Part shown: positions 8,853 to 18,204 of the stretch, in pieces | Layout: each line of letters starts with the position of its first letter | Position numbering within the stretch: the stretch's first letter is position 1 | Translations under genes and position numbers: made by a program | Notes under the pieces: generated by a model | The model's database searches: none | What the model was told of the DNA's origin: nothing | What the model saw: only the letters and a program-made list of their open reading frames with translations | Assembly (NCBI GenBank): GCA_017993775.1 | Contig: JAGOMA010000016.1 | Span: 1-64,000, forward strand | Source: Chloroflexota bacterium | GTDB taxonomy: Bacteria > Chloroflexota > Anaerolineae > Promineifilales > Promineifilaceae | Length of the DNA: 64,000 bases | Direction of reading: 5' to 3'

Positions 8853-10391
8853 CTAATCATACAAATTCACCCCGGCCAGTTCCCGCTCCCGCCGGGCCAC
8901 ATAATCGTGCAGGGCGTCGGCAACGGCCGTATCCAATTCCGGCGCTTCATACTGCGCCAACAGTTCCTGCCAAATCGCGTTCGCCCGCCGGGCCGCGTCC
9001 CAACTGCCCGCCGCTTCCCAGGTATCATAATTCAGCCGGTCGCTAAGGGCCGTGGGGAAAAAGGCGGTGGCAAAACGCGCCTGCGTGTGGGCCGTGCCAA
9101 AATGATGGCCGCCTGACCCCACCTCGGCGATGGAATCCAGAGCCAGCGTGTCGTCGTCGATGGCCAACCCGGCCAGAAAATGCTGGAACATCGCCAGATT
9201 CTCAGCGTCGATGATGAACTTCTCGAACGAGGCTGTCAGGCCGCCATCCAGCCAGCCGGCGGCGTGCATGAGCAAATTGCTGTGAGCCATCACCGCCGGC
9301 CAGAGATTCCACATCGACTCATAAGCCGACTGGGCGTCGGGGGTTTTGGCGGTGGTCAGGCCGCCGCTGGCGCGGTAGGGCAGCCGGTAAAACCGGGCCA
9401 ACTGCGCCCCGGCGATGATCGCCCAGGCCCCTTCCGGCGTGCCGAAGGCGGGACTACCGCTTTTCATGTCCACGTGGGTCGTAAAGCCACCGTAGACGAC
9501 AGGCGCGCCGGGGCGCACCAGTTGGGTCAGGGCGACGCCGGCCAGGGCTTCGGCGTTTTGTTGGGCCAGGGCCGCGGCCAGTGTCACCGGACTCATGGCC
9601 CCGGCCAGGATGAAGGGGGTGATGAAGCAAACCTGCCCGGCGCGGGCGTAGGTGATCAGGCCGCCCAACATGCGCTCGTCGTAGGTGAGCGGGCTGTTGA
9701 CGTTGATGACATCGCCGATGACCGGATCGCCATCCAGGCTGCCAAACACGAGGCGGGCCATCTCCAAATTGTCGGCAGTGATGATACGGCCGTGCGCCGC
9801 TTCCATCACCGCTTTGTCTGAATGGGTGAAGGCGACCAGCAGGCGGCGCAGGTGGCGGCTGGAGACGGGCACGTCGTGGGCAGCCACCTGTTCCCAACTG
9901 GAGAAATGAATCGTGTTGATGAGGTGGGAAAGTTTGACGAAGTTGGTGAAGTCGGCGAGCGTGCCGGGGCGACGGCCGTGATCCAAATCCATCGCGTACA
10001 CCATCCCCCCATTCGGCCCGAAAGCCAGGGCACTGCCGCCAATGTGGACGCTGCGCTCCGGGTTGCGGGCGCGCCAGGTAAAGGCGGCCGGAGCGTGGGC
10101 GATGGCTTCCAGCAGCAGGCCGCGATCAATCCAGATGTGGCGGGCGGCGTGGTCCACTTTGGCCCCGGCTTTGTGCCAGATGGCCAGCGCCTCGTCGTCC
10201 AGAAAATCCAGGCCAACGTTTTCCAGAATGTGCAGCGAGGCGTCGTGGATTTGCTGAATCTGGTCGGGGGTCAGGATTTCGGCTGGCGGGAATGGGTTGC
10301 GCGGCTGGCGGAAGGGGGTGGACAGGAGGGGGGATAACGGCCGTTGAGACGGCCGTTCGCTTCGTCTGGGTTTGGTGCGCATATCAATCAT
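8853..10391 (-). CDS. MttB-family (trimethylamine methyltransferase-like) protein, non-pyrrolysine
   Basis: 512 residues of the COG5598/MttB superfamily, TIM-barrel enzymes that transfer a methyl group from quaternary or tertiary amines to a corrinoid protein. The frame has no internal amber codon, so this is a non-pyrrolysine homologue such as those demethylating glycine betaine-type substrates in other bacteria. Family-like segments include EILTPDQIQQIHDASLHILENVG at the N-terminus, VINVNSPLTYDERML, and GGLTTAKTPDAQSAYESMW. The substrate is unknown. No corrinoid protein is adjacent; a paralogue at 46352-47872 does have one nearby. The start could also be Met4. Confidence 0.85.
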   Translation of the reverse strand: MIDMRTKPRRSERPSQRPLSPLLSTPFRQPRNPFPPAEILTPDQIQQIHDASLHILENVGLDFLDDEALAIWHKAGAKVDHAARHIWIDRGLLLEAIAHAPAAFTWRARNPERSVHIGGSALAFGPNGGMVYAMDLDHGRRPGTLADFTNFVKLSHLINTIHFSSWEQVAAHDVPVSSRHLRRLLVAFTHSDKAVMEAAHGRIITADNLEMARLVFGSLDGDPVIGDVINVNSPLTYDERMLGGLITYARAGQVCFITPFILAGAMSPVTLAAALAQQNAEALAGVALTQLVRPGAPVVYGGFTTHVDMKSGSPAFGTPEGAWAIIAGAQLARFYRLPYRASGGLTTAKTPDAQSAYESMWNLWPAVMAHSNLLMHAAGWLDGGLTASFEKFIIDAENLAMFQHFLAGLAIDDDTLALDSIAEVGSGGHHFGTAHTQARFATAFFPTALSDRLNYDTWEAAGSWDAARRANAIWQELLAQYEAPELDTAVADALHDYVARRERELAGVNLYD

Positions 10392-10403
10392 TACCGATAA
10401 AAA

Positions 10404-11252
10404 CTAATTTGCCGGGGCCTGCCCCACCACCACCAGATGGCCTTCTCGCGAATAATAATCAGGGTGCTGCAGAACATGGTCAGGCGAGTCAAAGTTTAGC
10501 AGCTCGCGCCAGGCCAACCTATCTGATTCCGAAAGGGCAACACTTTCGGCCGCATGGGCCAGGAACTGCATGATGGAGATAGCGTACTCCTGCTCAACGG
10601 GGCGTAAGGGCGCTTTTCGTTCGCTAACAAAAGATTGGAAGCTTACCCTGGTGAGCCCCGCTTGCTTGAACCAAGTCGGCAGTTGCAGGGTGCGCAAGGA
10701 GCCTTGAAGCGGCGGAATGTGGCGCCGAGCGGCGTCGAATAGACGCCAAAACAGGGTCGGGTCAAAAGGAGCAAACAAGCTGTTGGTCAAATCATATTCC
10801 TTCACCGCCACCAATCCACCCGGCCGCACAACCCGCCGAAATTCGGCCAGCATCTTTCCCAATTCATCATCTGTCAGGTATTGGGTGATATTGGCGCACC
10901 AGACAACATCAAAATGATTATCATCGTAGGGCAGGGATGTAAGATTGCCAACCCTGGTTTCTATGGCGCAAGGAAACTGCTGGTTTTCGATGAGGGCTTC
11001 AACCATCTCAATGTTTTCCGGAGCCAGGTCGTAGGCACAAATATGACCAGTAGAACCTACCAATTCGGCGAGAAGTGGGAGGAAGCTCCCGCTGCCGCAG
11101 CCGGCATCCAAAGCATTCCAGCCTGATTGGATGCCCACTGAGCGAATCATCGCTTCATACTCCGGCTTCATTGCCTCGAAGTGACTATCCAAATAGGATC
11201 CTGCGGATAATTCGTGACCGGTAGATGTGGTTGTGGCATTGGAATCAGACAT
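10404..11252 (-). CDS. Class I SAM-dependent methyltransferase
   Basis: 282 residues. The Rossmann motif I is clear (LDAGCGSGSFLPLLAEL), with the acidic ribose-binding AYDLAP next and VVWCANITQYL as motif II; a UbiE/Methyltransf_11-like protein. The C-terminal third (after VVRPGGLVAVKEYDL) is specific and gives no substrate clue. Shine-Dalgarno AAAGGAGG precedes the start. It lies upstream of and in the same direction as the MttB-like gene with a 12-base gap, suggesting cotranscription. Confidence 0.8.
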   Translation of the reverse strand: MSDSNATTTSTGHELSAGSYLDSHFEAMKPEYEAMIRSVGIQSGWNALDAGCGSGSFLPLLAELVGSTGHICAYDLAPENIEMVEALIENQQFPCAIETRVGNLTSLPYDDNHFDVVWCANITQYLTDDELGKMLAEFRRVVRPGGLVAVKEYDLTNSLFAPFDPTLFWRLFDAARRHIPPLQGSLRTLQLPTWFKQAGLTRVSFQSFVSERKAPLRPVEQEYAISIMQFLAHAAESVALSESDRLAWRELLNFDSPDHVLQHPDYYSREGHLVVVGQAPAN

Positions 11253-11298
11253 TAGCGCCTCCTTTTACATTTAACTCACCGGCGACGGCCGTAAACCA

Positions 11299-13158
11299 TC
11301 ACCTGGGAACCAGATACCAATCCATGAACACTTCCAGGCGGCGCTGGTAATCCATCTCCGTCTCATGCTTCACAAAACCGTGCGGCTCATCGGCATAGGT
11401 CTTGTACTCAAACGTCTTCCCGGCGCGGCGCAGCGCCTCCGCCCAAATTTCCGATGATTCCGGCGGCACGATGTCGTCCAGCAGGCCGTGCAGCAGCAGG
11501 ACGGGCTTTTGTATGTTTTCAATCTCCAGGATGGGCGAGGCCGCCTGATACACCGCCCAATTGCTCGCGGGATGGCCCATCTGCATCTCCGTGTAGAGCC
11601 GCGTCTCCCGCTCACACAGCGCCCAGGAAGAGTACAACTCGGCGTCGCCGTACTTGCTGACGCCGCAGGCAAATAGATAGTCGGGGTCGCGGGCCAGGCA
11701 GCAGGCGACCATGTAGCCGCCATAGCTGGAGCCAAAAATGCCTATTTTGTCCGGCTGCACCCCATCCAACGTCCGCAAATAGCGCGCCCCGTACAGGCAG
11801 TCTTGCGTATCGCCCACACCCCAGTTGTCGTAGTTGGCGTGTTCAAACCCGACGCCGTAGCCGGTGCTGCCGCGAAAGTTAGGGGCGATGAAGGTGTAAC
11901 CCTTGGCGACCAGATATTGAGCCAGCGGATCCCAGACAAACTGCCACTGGTCGGTGGGGCCGCCGTGCGGCCGCAGGATAGCTGCCCCGTTGGGCTTCGG
12001 TGGTTTGTAGAGGAAGGCGTGGATTTCCAGGCCGTCGTAACTTGGGTAACTGATGCGCTCCGGCGTGACCTGAGGCAGGCAGGCCAGGGCCGGCGGATTG
12101 GAGAAGGTAAGTTGGGTCAGCGCGCCACCATCCACAGCCACGCGGTAAAGGTCGGGCGGGGTGATGGCGTTTTCGTATTCGACGGTGAGAGACGCGCCAT
12201 CGGGCGACCAGCAGGGACGCGCATGGACGCCGTAGCCGGTGCGCACGTCGGTAATGGCGCCGGTGTCGGCGTCGATGAGAGCTAAATCTAAGGCGCCGCC
12301 AAGGTTGATGGTGGCGGCGAGGGTACGGCCGTCCGGCGACCAGCTAAATTCGCCCACGTCATGCCCCAATTGGGTCAACTGCCGCTCGCCGGAGCCATCT
12401 GGCCGCACCAGCCACACCTCGTTGAAGTTGGGTCGCTGCGAGAGGAAGGCAATCCATGCGCCGTCGGGCGACCAGCGGGGGAACCAGCTTTTTTGCTTCG
12501 GCGCGCCCTTCAGCGTGCGCACCTGCCCGGTTGCCACTTCCACCAGGCGCACATCCAGGCGGTTAAGGTCGTTGAGAGGGCGGTGGACATAGGCGATGTA
12601 ACGGCCGTCGGGCGACGGCTGCGCGCCAAAATCATCACCATCTTCGCCGGTAGTCAGGGGACGGGGCCAGCTTCCGTCCCGGTCCGTTAGCAACAGTTTG
12701 GCGCACTCGTCGCGCGTCACGCCAACGATGAGCCGGGTGCTGTCGGGCAGCCAAACGGGCGCGTAGGCCCCGTCGGTGAAGCCGGTGAGCTTTTTAGCCA
12801 GCCCTGAGCCGTCGGCGGAGGCGAGGTGGACGTGGCCGTTCATGGTGAAAGATAGGAAACGGCCGTCCGGCGACCACTGCGGCGCGCTGTCCATCCAGTA
12901 AACAGTCGGTTTGCGCCCCACAGTGACGCGCCGGGGCCAGCCGCCGCTGGCCGGAATGGTATAAATGTTCGTCTCGCCGTCGCGCTGCCAGCAGAAGGCC
13001 AGCGTCTGCCCGTCTGGCGACAGGCGGTGGTGGTGGACCAAGTTAACCGAGTTAATCAGTTCCAGGCTCCAGCCTTCTGGTGGTTTGAGGTCTGGGCGTG
13101 GCAGGGCGGGACGGCCGTTATATTCATATTTTTCAGCGATTTTGATAGGTGTGTTCAT
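11299..13158 (-). CDS. S9 family serine peptidase (acylaminoacyl/prolyl oligopeptidase type)
   Basis: 619 residues: an N-terminal TolB/WD40-like propeller with repeated 'WSPDGR' blades (about 40-330), then an alpha/beta hydrolase domain. Catalytic triad: Ser about 476 in GIFGSSYGGYM, Asp in LLHGLLDDIVPP and His in DEPHGFVKHE. Cleaves short peptides in the cytoplasm (no signal peptide). No Shine-Dalgarno is evident before the ATG. The propeller repeat 'DGR' is repeatedly encoded by octamer copies (12325, 12601, 12859). Proximity to the oligopeptide importer suggests peptide catabolism. Confidence 0.9.
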   Translation of the reverse strand: MNTPIKIAEKYEYNGRPALPRPDLKPPEGWSLELINSVNLVHHHRLSPDGQTLAFCWQRDGETNIYTIPASGGWPRRVTVGRKPTVYWMDSAPQWSPDGRFLSFTMNGHVHLASADGSGLAKKLTGFTDGAYAPVWLPDSTRLIVGVTRDECAKLLLTDRDGSWPRPLTTGEDGDDFGAQPSPDGRYIAYVHRPLNDLNRLDVRLVEVATGQVRTLKGAPKQKSWFPRWSPDGAWIAFLSQRPNFNEVWLVRPDGSGERQLTQLGHDVGEFSWSPDGRTLAATINLGGALDLALIDADTGAITDVRTGYGVHARPCWSPDGASLTVEYENAITPPDLYRVAVDGGALTQLTFSNPPALACLPQVTPERISYPSYDGLEIHAFLYKPPKPNGAAILRPHGGPTDQWQFVWDPLAQYLVAKGYTFIAPNFRGSTGYGVGFEHANYDNWGVGDTQDCLYGARYLRTLDGVQPDKIGIFGSSYGGYMVACCLARDPDYLFACGVSKYGDAELYSSWALCERETRLYTEMQMGHPASNWAVYQAASPILEIENIQKPVLLLHGLLDDIVPPESSEIWAEALRRAGKTFEYKTYADEPHGFVKHETEMDYQRRLEVFMDWYLVPR

Positions 13159-13171
13159 ATGCGTGTTGCGT

Positions 13172-13429
13172 TTACTTCTCCCATTTCGGGAATTCCTCTT
13201 GCAAAACGCGGCGCAGCACAGATTCGGTCACCGGTTTTTCAGAACTATCGGCTAAATACGCTTTGAGGGCATCATTAATCATAGTCTGGTAGCCTATTCC
13301 TGCCGCCTCTGCCCTGGCGCGGAACTCCTCAAGAACAGCATCATCAATGTAAATAGTAATGCGAGTTTTCCCTTTGCTGGGCAAGATTGCGCCTCTCTTA
13401 CCTCCTGAAAAATCATATTCAGCCTTCAT
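13172..13429 (-). CDS. brnA: BrnA-type antitoxin
   Basis: 85 residues. KTRITIYIDDAVLEEFRARAEAAGIGYQTMINDAL is the ribbon-helix-helix DNA-binding region typical of BrnA, split here only for description. It overlaps the 3' end of the upstream toxin gene by 11 bases. BrnA proteins neutralise BrnT and repress the operon. Confidence 0.85.
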   Translation of the reverse strand: MKAEYDFSGGKRGAILPSKGKTRITIYIDDAVLEEFRARAEAAGIGYQTMINDALKAYLADSSEKPVTESVLRRVLQEEFPKWEK

Positions 13430-13685
13430 ATGCTTTTACCTCTCGACCAGTTGCCCCCCGCGAAGAAATAAGCCGGATTTCTTCGCCACGAAGTGTATAA
13501 ACAACGACAAGAATCTCATTAGTGTTTCCCATACCTACTACTATCCATCTATCCCCGTCTTTAGAATGGGGATCTTCTTTGTGGATAGCCAAAGGATCGT
13601 AAAAGACGCCTTCGGCATCGGCAAAGGATACATCATGTTTTTTGAGGTTGCTTCTTGCTTTTTCTGGATCAAACTGAAACTTCAT
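13419..13685 (-). CDS. brnT: BrnT-type toxin
   Basis: 88 residues from the ATG at 13685; a GTG at 13697 is a possible longer start. Matches the BrnT family: FQFDPEKARSNLKKHDVSF, then FYDPLAIHKED and the C-terminal RLISSRGATGREVKAYE. BrnT is a RelE-fold ribonuclease. Toxin-first gene order, as in known BrnT/BrnA modules. Confidence 0.88.
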   Translation of the reverse strand: MKFQFDPEKARSNLKKHDVSFADAEGVFYDPLAIHKEDPHSKDGDRWIVVGMGNTNEILVVVYTLRGEEIRLISSRGATGREVKAYEG

Positions 13686-13697
13686 GTATGCCCCCAC

Positions 13698-13711
13698 ATT
13701 GTATGCACAAT
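13698..13711. promoter_or_regulatory. Possible BrnA operator
   Basis: Inverted repeat ATTGT-ATGC-ACAAT lies 13 bases upstream of the brnT ATG in an AT-rich stretch. BrnA-type regulators bind palindromes in their own promoters, so this is a plausible operator. Not verified by any second copy. Confidence 0.4.
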
Positions 13712-13754
13712 ATACATATAAGTCAACATGTACGGCCGTTTTCTCCCATCTCCC

Positions 13755-14753
13755 CTACTCTACCAAATGACACGCTACCCAATGCCCCTCACTTACCTCG
13801 CGCCATTCCGGCACGATTTCGCTGCACTGCGGCGCGGCGATGGGGCAGCGGGTGTGGAAGCGGCAGCCGGACGGCGGATCAATCGGGCTGGGCACGTCGC
13901 CGGTCAGGATGATGCGCTGGCGCTGGCGCGCAGCCTTCGGGTCGGGGATGGGCACGGCCGAAAGCAGCGCCTGGGTGTAGGGATGGAGCGGATTTTCGTA
14001 AAGCTCGTTTTTCTCGGCCAGTTCCATCATCACGCCCAGGTACATTACGGCCACGCGGTTGCAAATGTGGCGCACCATGCTCAGGTCGTGGGCGATGAAA
14101 AGGTAGGTTAGACCCAGCCGCTCCTGCAAATCCTCCAGCAGATTCACCACCTGCGCCTGGATGGACACGTCTAGCGCGGAAATCGGCTCGTCGCAGACAA
14201 TGAAGGCGGGATTGGAGGCCAGGGCGCGGGCGATGCCAATGCGCTGGCGCTGGCCGCCGGAAAATTCGTGGGGGAAACGGTTGCGGTAACGGCCGTTTAA
14301 CCCCACCAGCTCCAGCAATTCCACCACCCGTTCATCGCGCGCTTTCTCATTCGGCAGCAGCTTATGCACGCGCAGCGGCTCGGCCACAATCGCGTTTACC
14401 GTCCACCGCGGGTTCAGCGAGGCGAACGGGTCTTGAAAAATAATCTGCGCCTTGCGCCGCAAAGCCAGCCAATCGTCCCCGCTGGCATTCACCACGTCCA
14501 GACCGGCGATTTCAATGTCGCCCTCGGTAACCGGATACAAGCCCAGCAGCGTCCGGCCAACCGTACTCTTGCCGCAGCCGCTTTCACCCACCAGCCCCAA
14601 CGTTTCCCCGGCGGCGATGGCAAATGTGATGCCGTCCACCGCCTTCACCGCGCCAACAGCCCGTTGAAAAACAATGCCTTTATGGATTGGGAAGTGCTTT
14701 TTTAAATTCCTGACAACGACCAACGGCTTTGACCCATTTTCGGGGATGCTCAT
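13755..14753 (-). CDS. oppF: Oligopeptide ABC transporter ATP-binding protein (OppF/DppF)
   Basis: 332-residue ATPase of a peptide importer. Walker [10 protein letters not shown], signature [10 protein letters not shown], Walker [14 protein letters not shown] and the C-terminal oligopeptide-transporter extension with CRFHTRCP cysteine motif (RCPIAAPQC) that binds an iron-sulphur cluster in related proteins. The start at 14753 overlaps the stop of the upstream ATPase gene (ATGA) and has AGGAGAG upstream. Confidence 0.92.
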   Translation of the reverse strand: MSIPENGSKPLVVVRNLKKHFPIHKGIVFQRAVGAVKAVDGITFAIAAGETLGLVGESGCGKSTVGRTLLGLYPVTEGDIEIAGLDVVNASGDDWLALRRKAQIIFQDPFASLNPRWTVNAIVAEPLRVHKLLPNEKARDERVVELLELVGLNGRYRNRFPHEFSGGQRQRIGIARALASNPAFIVCDEPISALDVSIQAQVVNLLEDLQERLGLTYLFIAHDLSMVRHICNRVAVMYLGVMMELAEKNELYENPLHPYTQALLSAVPIPDPKAARQRQRIILTGDVPSPIDPPSGCRFHTRCPIAAPQCSEIVPEWREVSEGHWVACHLVE

Positions 14754-15748
14754 CGCGGCTCTCCTGTGCTGACGTTGACCCAACAGGCCGTTTTATGCTG
14801 CGCGGCCACCGACAACAACGGCGGCATGTCACTCAAACACCGCTCAATCACCATTGGACAGCGCGGCGCGAAGGGGCAGCCGTGCGGTTTTACCAGCAAA
14901 TTGGGCGGCGCGCCGGGGATAGAATTCAGCCGGTCGGCGCGGCGGCGGTCGACGCGGGGCAGCGCGCCCAGCAAGGCCGTGGTGTAGGGGTGCTGCGGCC
15001 GTTCATACAAATCATCGACCTCAGCTTCTTCGATGATGTAACCGGCGTACATCACAATCACCCGGTCGGCCATGCCGGCGACAACGCCTAAATCATGGGT
15101 GATCCAGATCATGGCCATGCCCAATTTTTCACGCATCCGCACCACCAGGTCCACGATTTGCGCCTGGATGGTCACGTCCAGGGCCGTGGTTGGTTCGTCG
15201 GCGATGAGCAGGCTGGGATTGCAGGCCAACATCATGGCAATCATCACGCGCTGGCGCATCCCGCCGGAGAATTGGTGCGGATACTGCCGCAGGCGGCGCT
15301 CTGCGTCGGGGATACCTACCAGGTCCATCAGTTCTACGCCACGGCTGCGGGCTTGTTCCAGATTCATGCTGTAATGTTTGCGCAGCGCTTCGGTCAACTG
15401 GCGTTCGATGGTCAGGACGGGGTTGAGGGAGGTCATGGGGTCCTGAAAGATCATGCCAATTGCGCCACCCCGCACCTGTTCGAGGTCGTCTTCGGCCATA
15501 ACGAGCAGGTCTTGGCCTTGCCAGGCGGCACGGCCGTTCACAATCTCACCGGGCGGTATAGGGATTAATCCCAAAATAGACATCATACTGACCGATTTAC
15601 CGCAGCCGCTCTCACCGACCACGGCCACAACTTCGCCCTGGTGGATGGTGTAAGAGATGCCGTTTACGGCATGGACTGTGCCCTCTGGGGTGTGAAATTG
15701 CACCTTGAGGTCGCTAACTTCAAGTAAGGGAACGGTGGATTCATTCAT
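14750..15748 (-). CDS. oppD: Oligopeptide ABC transporter ATP-binding protein (OppD/DppD)
   Basis: 332 residues from the Met at 15748; a Met at 15790 gives a 14-residue longer form. Walker [10 protein letters not shown], signature [10 protein letters not shown], Walker [13 protein letters not shown], and the CPFAPRCP cysteine motif near the C-terminus. Works with OppF as the heterodimeric motor. Lies third in line after both permease genes. Confidence 0.92.
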   Translation of the reverse strand: MNESTVPLLEVSDLKVQFHTPEGTVHAVNGISYTIHQGEVVAVVGESGCGKSVSMMSILGLIPIPPGEIVNGRAAWQGQDLLVMAEDDLEQVRGGAIGMIFQDPMTSLNPVLTIERQLTEALRKHYSMNLEQARSRGVELMDLVGIPDAERRLRQYPHQFSGGMRQRVMIAMMLACNPSLLIADEPTTALDVTIQAQIVDLVVRMREKLGMAMIWITHDLGVVAGMADRVIVMYAGYIIEEAEVDDLYERPQHPYTTALLGALPRVDRRRADRLNSIPGAPPNLLVKPHGCPFAPRCPMVIERCLSDMPPLLSVAAQHKTACWVNVSTGEPR

Positions 15749-15811
15749 AAAAGTCTCGGCGGAAGATTGAAGATTGGCAACCCAGTTCAATCTTTAATTT
15801 TCGGAACTCGT

Positions 15812-15873
15812 AAGACCCCAAGGGTTTGCGCCTGAAAATTTGGCTCATGGGGACATCAAACCCTTGGGGTCTT
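15812..15873. repeat. 17-bp stem-loop, CCCCAAGGGTTT family
   Basis: Bases 15812-15828 pair perfectly with 15857-15873 around a 28-base loop. It lies between oppC and oppD, so it may reduce or process readthrough. The same arms recur at 28788-28848 and 53398-53451. Confidence 0.75.
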
Positions 15874-15893
15874 GCCACTATTTCAATCTTTTC

Positions 15894-16850
15894 CTACATC
15901 GCACGACTGCGCGGGTCCAGGGCGTCGCGCAGGCCATCGCCGACAAAGTTGATGGCTAAAACTGTCAATAAAATGAGCATTCCAGGGAAAATCCAGAGCC
16001 AGGGAGCTGTTTCTATGTAGTTATAGGAGCCTTCTAACATGTTGCCCCAGGTGGCGGTAGGCGGCTGCACCCCCAACCCCAGGAAGCTGATGTAGGCTTC
16101 GGCCAGGATGGCGTTAGCGACGCCCAACGTGGCGGAAACGACGATGGGGGCAATGCTGTTGGGCAGGATGTGCTTAAAAATGATTTCTCGGTTGGATGTA
16201 CCGACGGCTTTGGCGGCGAGAATGAATTCGTTTTCTTTGATGGACATGAACTCGGCGCGGACAATGCGGGCCAGGTACATCCAGCTTGTCAGGCCGATGA
16301 TCAAGATGATGGTGATGACGCTGCCGCTGAAGGTTCGGCCAAAGACATGGATGTCGGGGATTTGGCCGCCGAAAAATTTGGCCATGACAATCAGCAGAAA
16401 AAGCTGAGGAATGATCAACACGGCCTCGGTGATGCGCATAAGAATGCCATCGACTTTGCCGCCGTAATAACCTGCGGCCGCTCCAACCAGGATGCCGATG
16501 CCCGTTTCGAGGGTCACGGCCGTTAACGCAATAAACAACGAAATCTGCCCACCGTAAATGGTTCGCGCCAAAATATCTCGCCCGACCGTGTCCGTGCCAA
16601 AATAGTGCTCTGAAGATGGGCTTTCCAGACGAACGGCCGTGTCCGTGGCATTGGCGTCGGCTTCAGAATAAAACAGGATGCCGGCAAACGAGTAAATGAA
16701 CAAAAAAACAATAATGCCCATACTAACCATGGCCATTTTATGCCGCCGAAAACGGCGCCAGGCCATTTGCCCCGGCGTAAGCGGCGGCGCTTCCAACTCG
16801 TCGGCGCCCACTTTGGGTAACGTGACCACAGGGGGATCTACTGCGCTCAT
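15894..16850 (-). CDS. oppC: Oligopeptide ABC transporter permease (OppC/DppC)
   Basis: 318-residue inner-membrane permease. An N-terminal OppC_N segment (WRRFRRHKMAMVSMGIIVFLF) precedes the BPD_transp_1 domain; the EAA loop is EAYISFLGLGVQPPTATWG. Shine-Dalgarno GGAG precedes the ATG. Pairs with OppB. Confidence 0.92.
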   Translation of the reverse strand: MSAVDPPVVTLPKVGADELEAPPLTPGQMAWRRFRRHKMAMVSMGIIVFLFIYSFAGILFYSEADANATDTAVRLESPSSEHYFGTDTVGRDILARTIYGGQISLFIALTAVTLETGIGILVGAAAGYYGGKVDGILMRITEAVLIIPQLFLLIVMAKFFGGQIPDIHVFGRTFSGSVITIILIIGLTSWMYLARIVRAEFMSIKENEFILAAKAVGTSNREIIFKHILPNSIAPIVVSATLGVANAILAEAYISFLGLGVQPPTATWGNMLEGSYNYIETAPWLWIFPGMLILLTVLAINFVGDGLRDALDPRSRAM

Positions 16851-16885
16851 AGAAATCTCCAGGTAATCAGAAGGTAGAGAAGAAA

Positions 16886-16942
16886 GTGTAGAGATAGAGA
16901 TGGCAAGAGACTCCGTTCTATCACTACACGCTATCTCTACAC
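16886..16942. repeat. 12-bp intergenic stem-loop between oppB and oppC
   Basis: GTGTAGAGATAG at 16886-16897 pairs with CTATCTCTACAC at 16931-16942. Imperfect outer pairing may extend it (AGGTAATCAG versus CTGATTAAT). No T-run; possibly an mRNA processing or attenuation element. Confidence 0.5.
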
Positions 16943-16946
16943 CTGA

Positions 16947-17981
16947 TTAATCGTAACGAATACGCGGGTCAAGCCAGGCATAGGTGATGTCGGTGATGAT
17001 TTGAAAGACAATGACCGTAACAGCCAATAACATCAGGATGCCCATCACAACAGGCACGTCGGAGCGAGAAACGTGGTCAAGGAACAGGCGGCCCATGCCC
17101 GGCCAGGCAAAAATCCGCTCGGTGACCACCGCGCCGCCAAGTAAGAAGGCAATGTCCAGACCGACTACGGTGACGATGGGCAGCGAGGCGTTTTTTAGAG
17201 CATGGACGACAATGACATAGCGCCCACGCAGCCCTTTGGCCCGCGCCGTGCGGATGTAATCCTGGTTCATGACTTCCAGCATGGTGCTGCGGATGTAGCG
17301 GCTGTAAGCCGCCAAACTGACAAAGGCAATGCTGAGTACAGGCAAAATCATGTGCTTGGCTACCTGTCCCGGGGTTTTGCCCACCTGCGGATCGAACATG
17401 CCCACCGAAGGCAAATAGGGCAGCCCCCACCGCTGGAATTTCACCGAAAAGATGTAGATCGAGAGCAGGGCGATAAAAAAGATGGGCATAGAGTAACCGA
17501 TGAAGGAAACGGCCGTAATCACATTATCCGCCACAGAATACTGATGCAGCGCCGAATACACGCCAATCAAAACCGCAAACACAATGATCACCACCTCTGC
17601 GGCCGCCATCAACAACAATGTATTGGGAATACGCTCCCAAATTACTTCCCAAACCGGCTTGCCCCGATTCACCATCGACGTGCCAAAATCGCCGCGCAGC
17701 ACGCCCAGGCGCTGCCCAGGCGTTTCCGGCACGCCATCACCATCCGCATCGAACTTGTCCCAATCGTTGCCCACCAGCCAATACAAATACTGCGTGTACA
17801 TCGGCTTATCCAGCCCAAGTTGGCGCGTCAGGCGTTCACGGTCTTCAGGGCGCGTAGCGCGACGGCCGCCCAGCGTGGCTATCGGGTCGCCCATATTTTG
17901 CATAAGCACAAATAAAATCACGCTGATGATGAACAACAGCGGAATAGCCTGGAGAAGACGGCGAATGATGTAGCGGCCCAT
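16947..17981 (-). CDS. oppB: Oligopeptide ABC transporter permease (OppB/DppB)
   Basis: 344-residue permease: N-terminal YIIRRLLQAIPLLFIISVILF membrane anchor, a periplasmic/extracytoplasmic loop with DKFDADGDGVPETPGQ (calcium-loop-like insertion), then the transport domain. EAA loop near VVTERIFAWPGMGRL. The ATG at 17981 has AGGAG upstream. Confidence 0.92.
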   Translation of the reverse strand: MGRYIIRRLLQAIPLLFIISVILFVLMQNMGDPIATLGGRRATRPEDRERLTRQLGLDKPMYTQYLYWLVGNDWDKFDADGDGVPETPGQRLGVLRGDFGTSMVNRGKPVWEVIWERIPNTLLLMAAAEVVIIVFAVLIGVYSALHQYSVADNVITAVSFIGYSMPIFFIALLSIYIFSVKFQRWGLPYLPSVGMFDPQVGKTPGQVAKHMILPVLSIAFVSLAAYSRYIRSTMLEVMNQDYIRTARAKGLRGRYVIVVHALKNASLPIVTVVGLDIAFLLGGAVVTERIFAWPGMGRLFLDHVSRSDVPVVMGILMLLAVTVIVFQIITDITYAWLDPRIRYD

Positions 17982-18204
17982 AATCAACTCCTATACTTCA
18001 AGCAGCAGCAATGGAAGAAGGACTGCTCATTTCCAGCAAGAATGGTTGGCAAAGGCAGCAGGCAAGTCGAGAAAATTTTCCACAAACTCACCTGCTGCCC
18101 AAAGTCTCGTTCATCCATAAGGGGTCAAGGCCCGGTCCAAACCAGGTGACCAGACCAAGCCTGGCGGCGCAGTCACAAACGAAACCTGACATCACATGGA
18201 ACGG

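Noticed and set aside
8068..13711. Defence island interpretation for the two toxin-antitoxin pairs
   Set aside because: The pairs are separated by metabolic genes and no nuclease, helicase or restriction component is present; they are simple, common modules.
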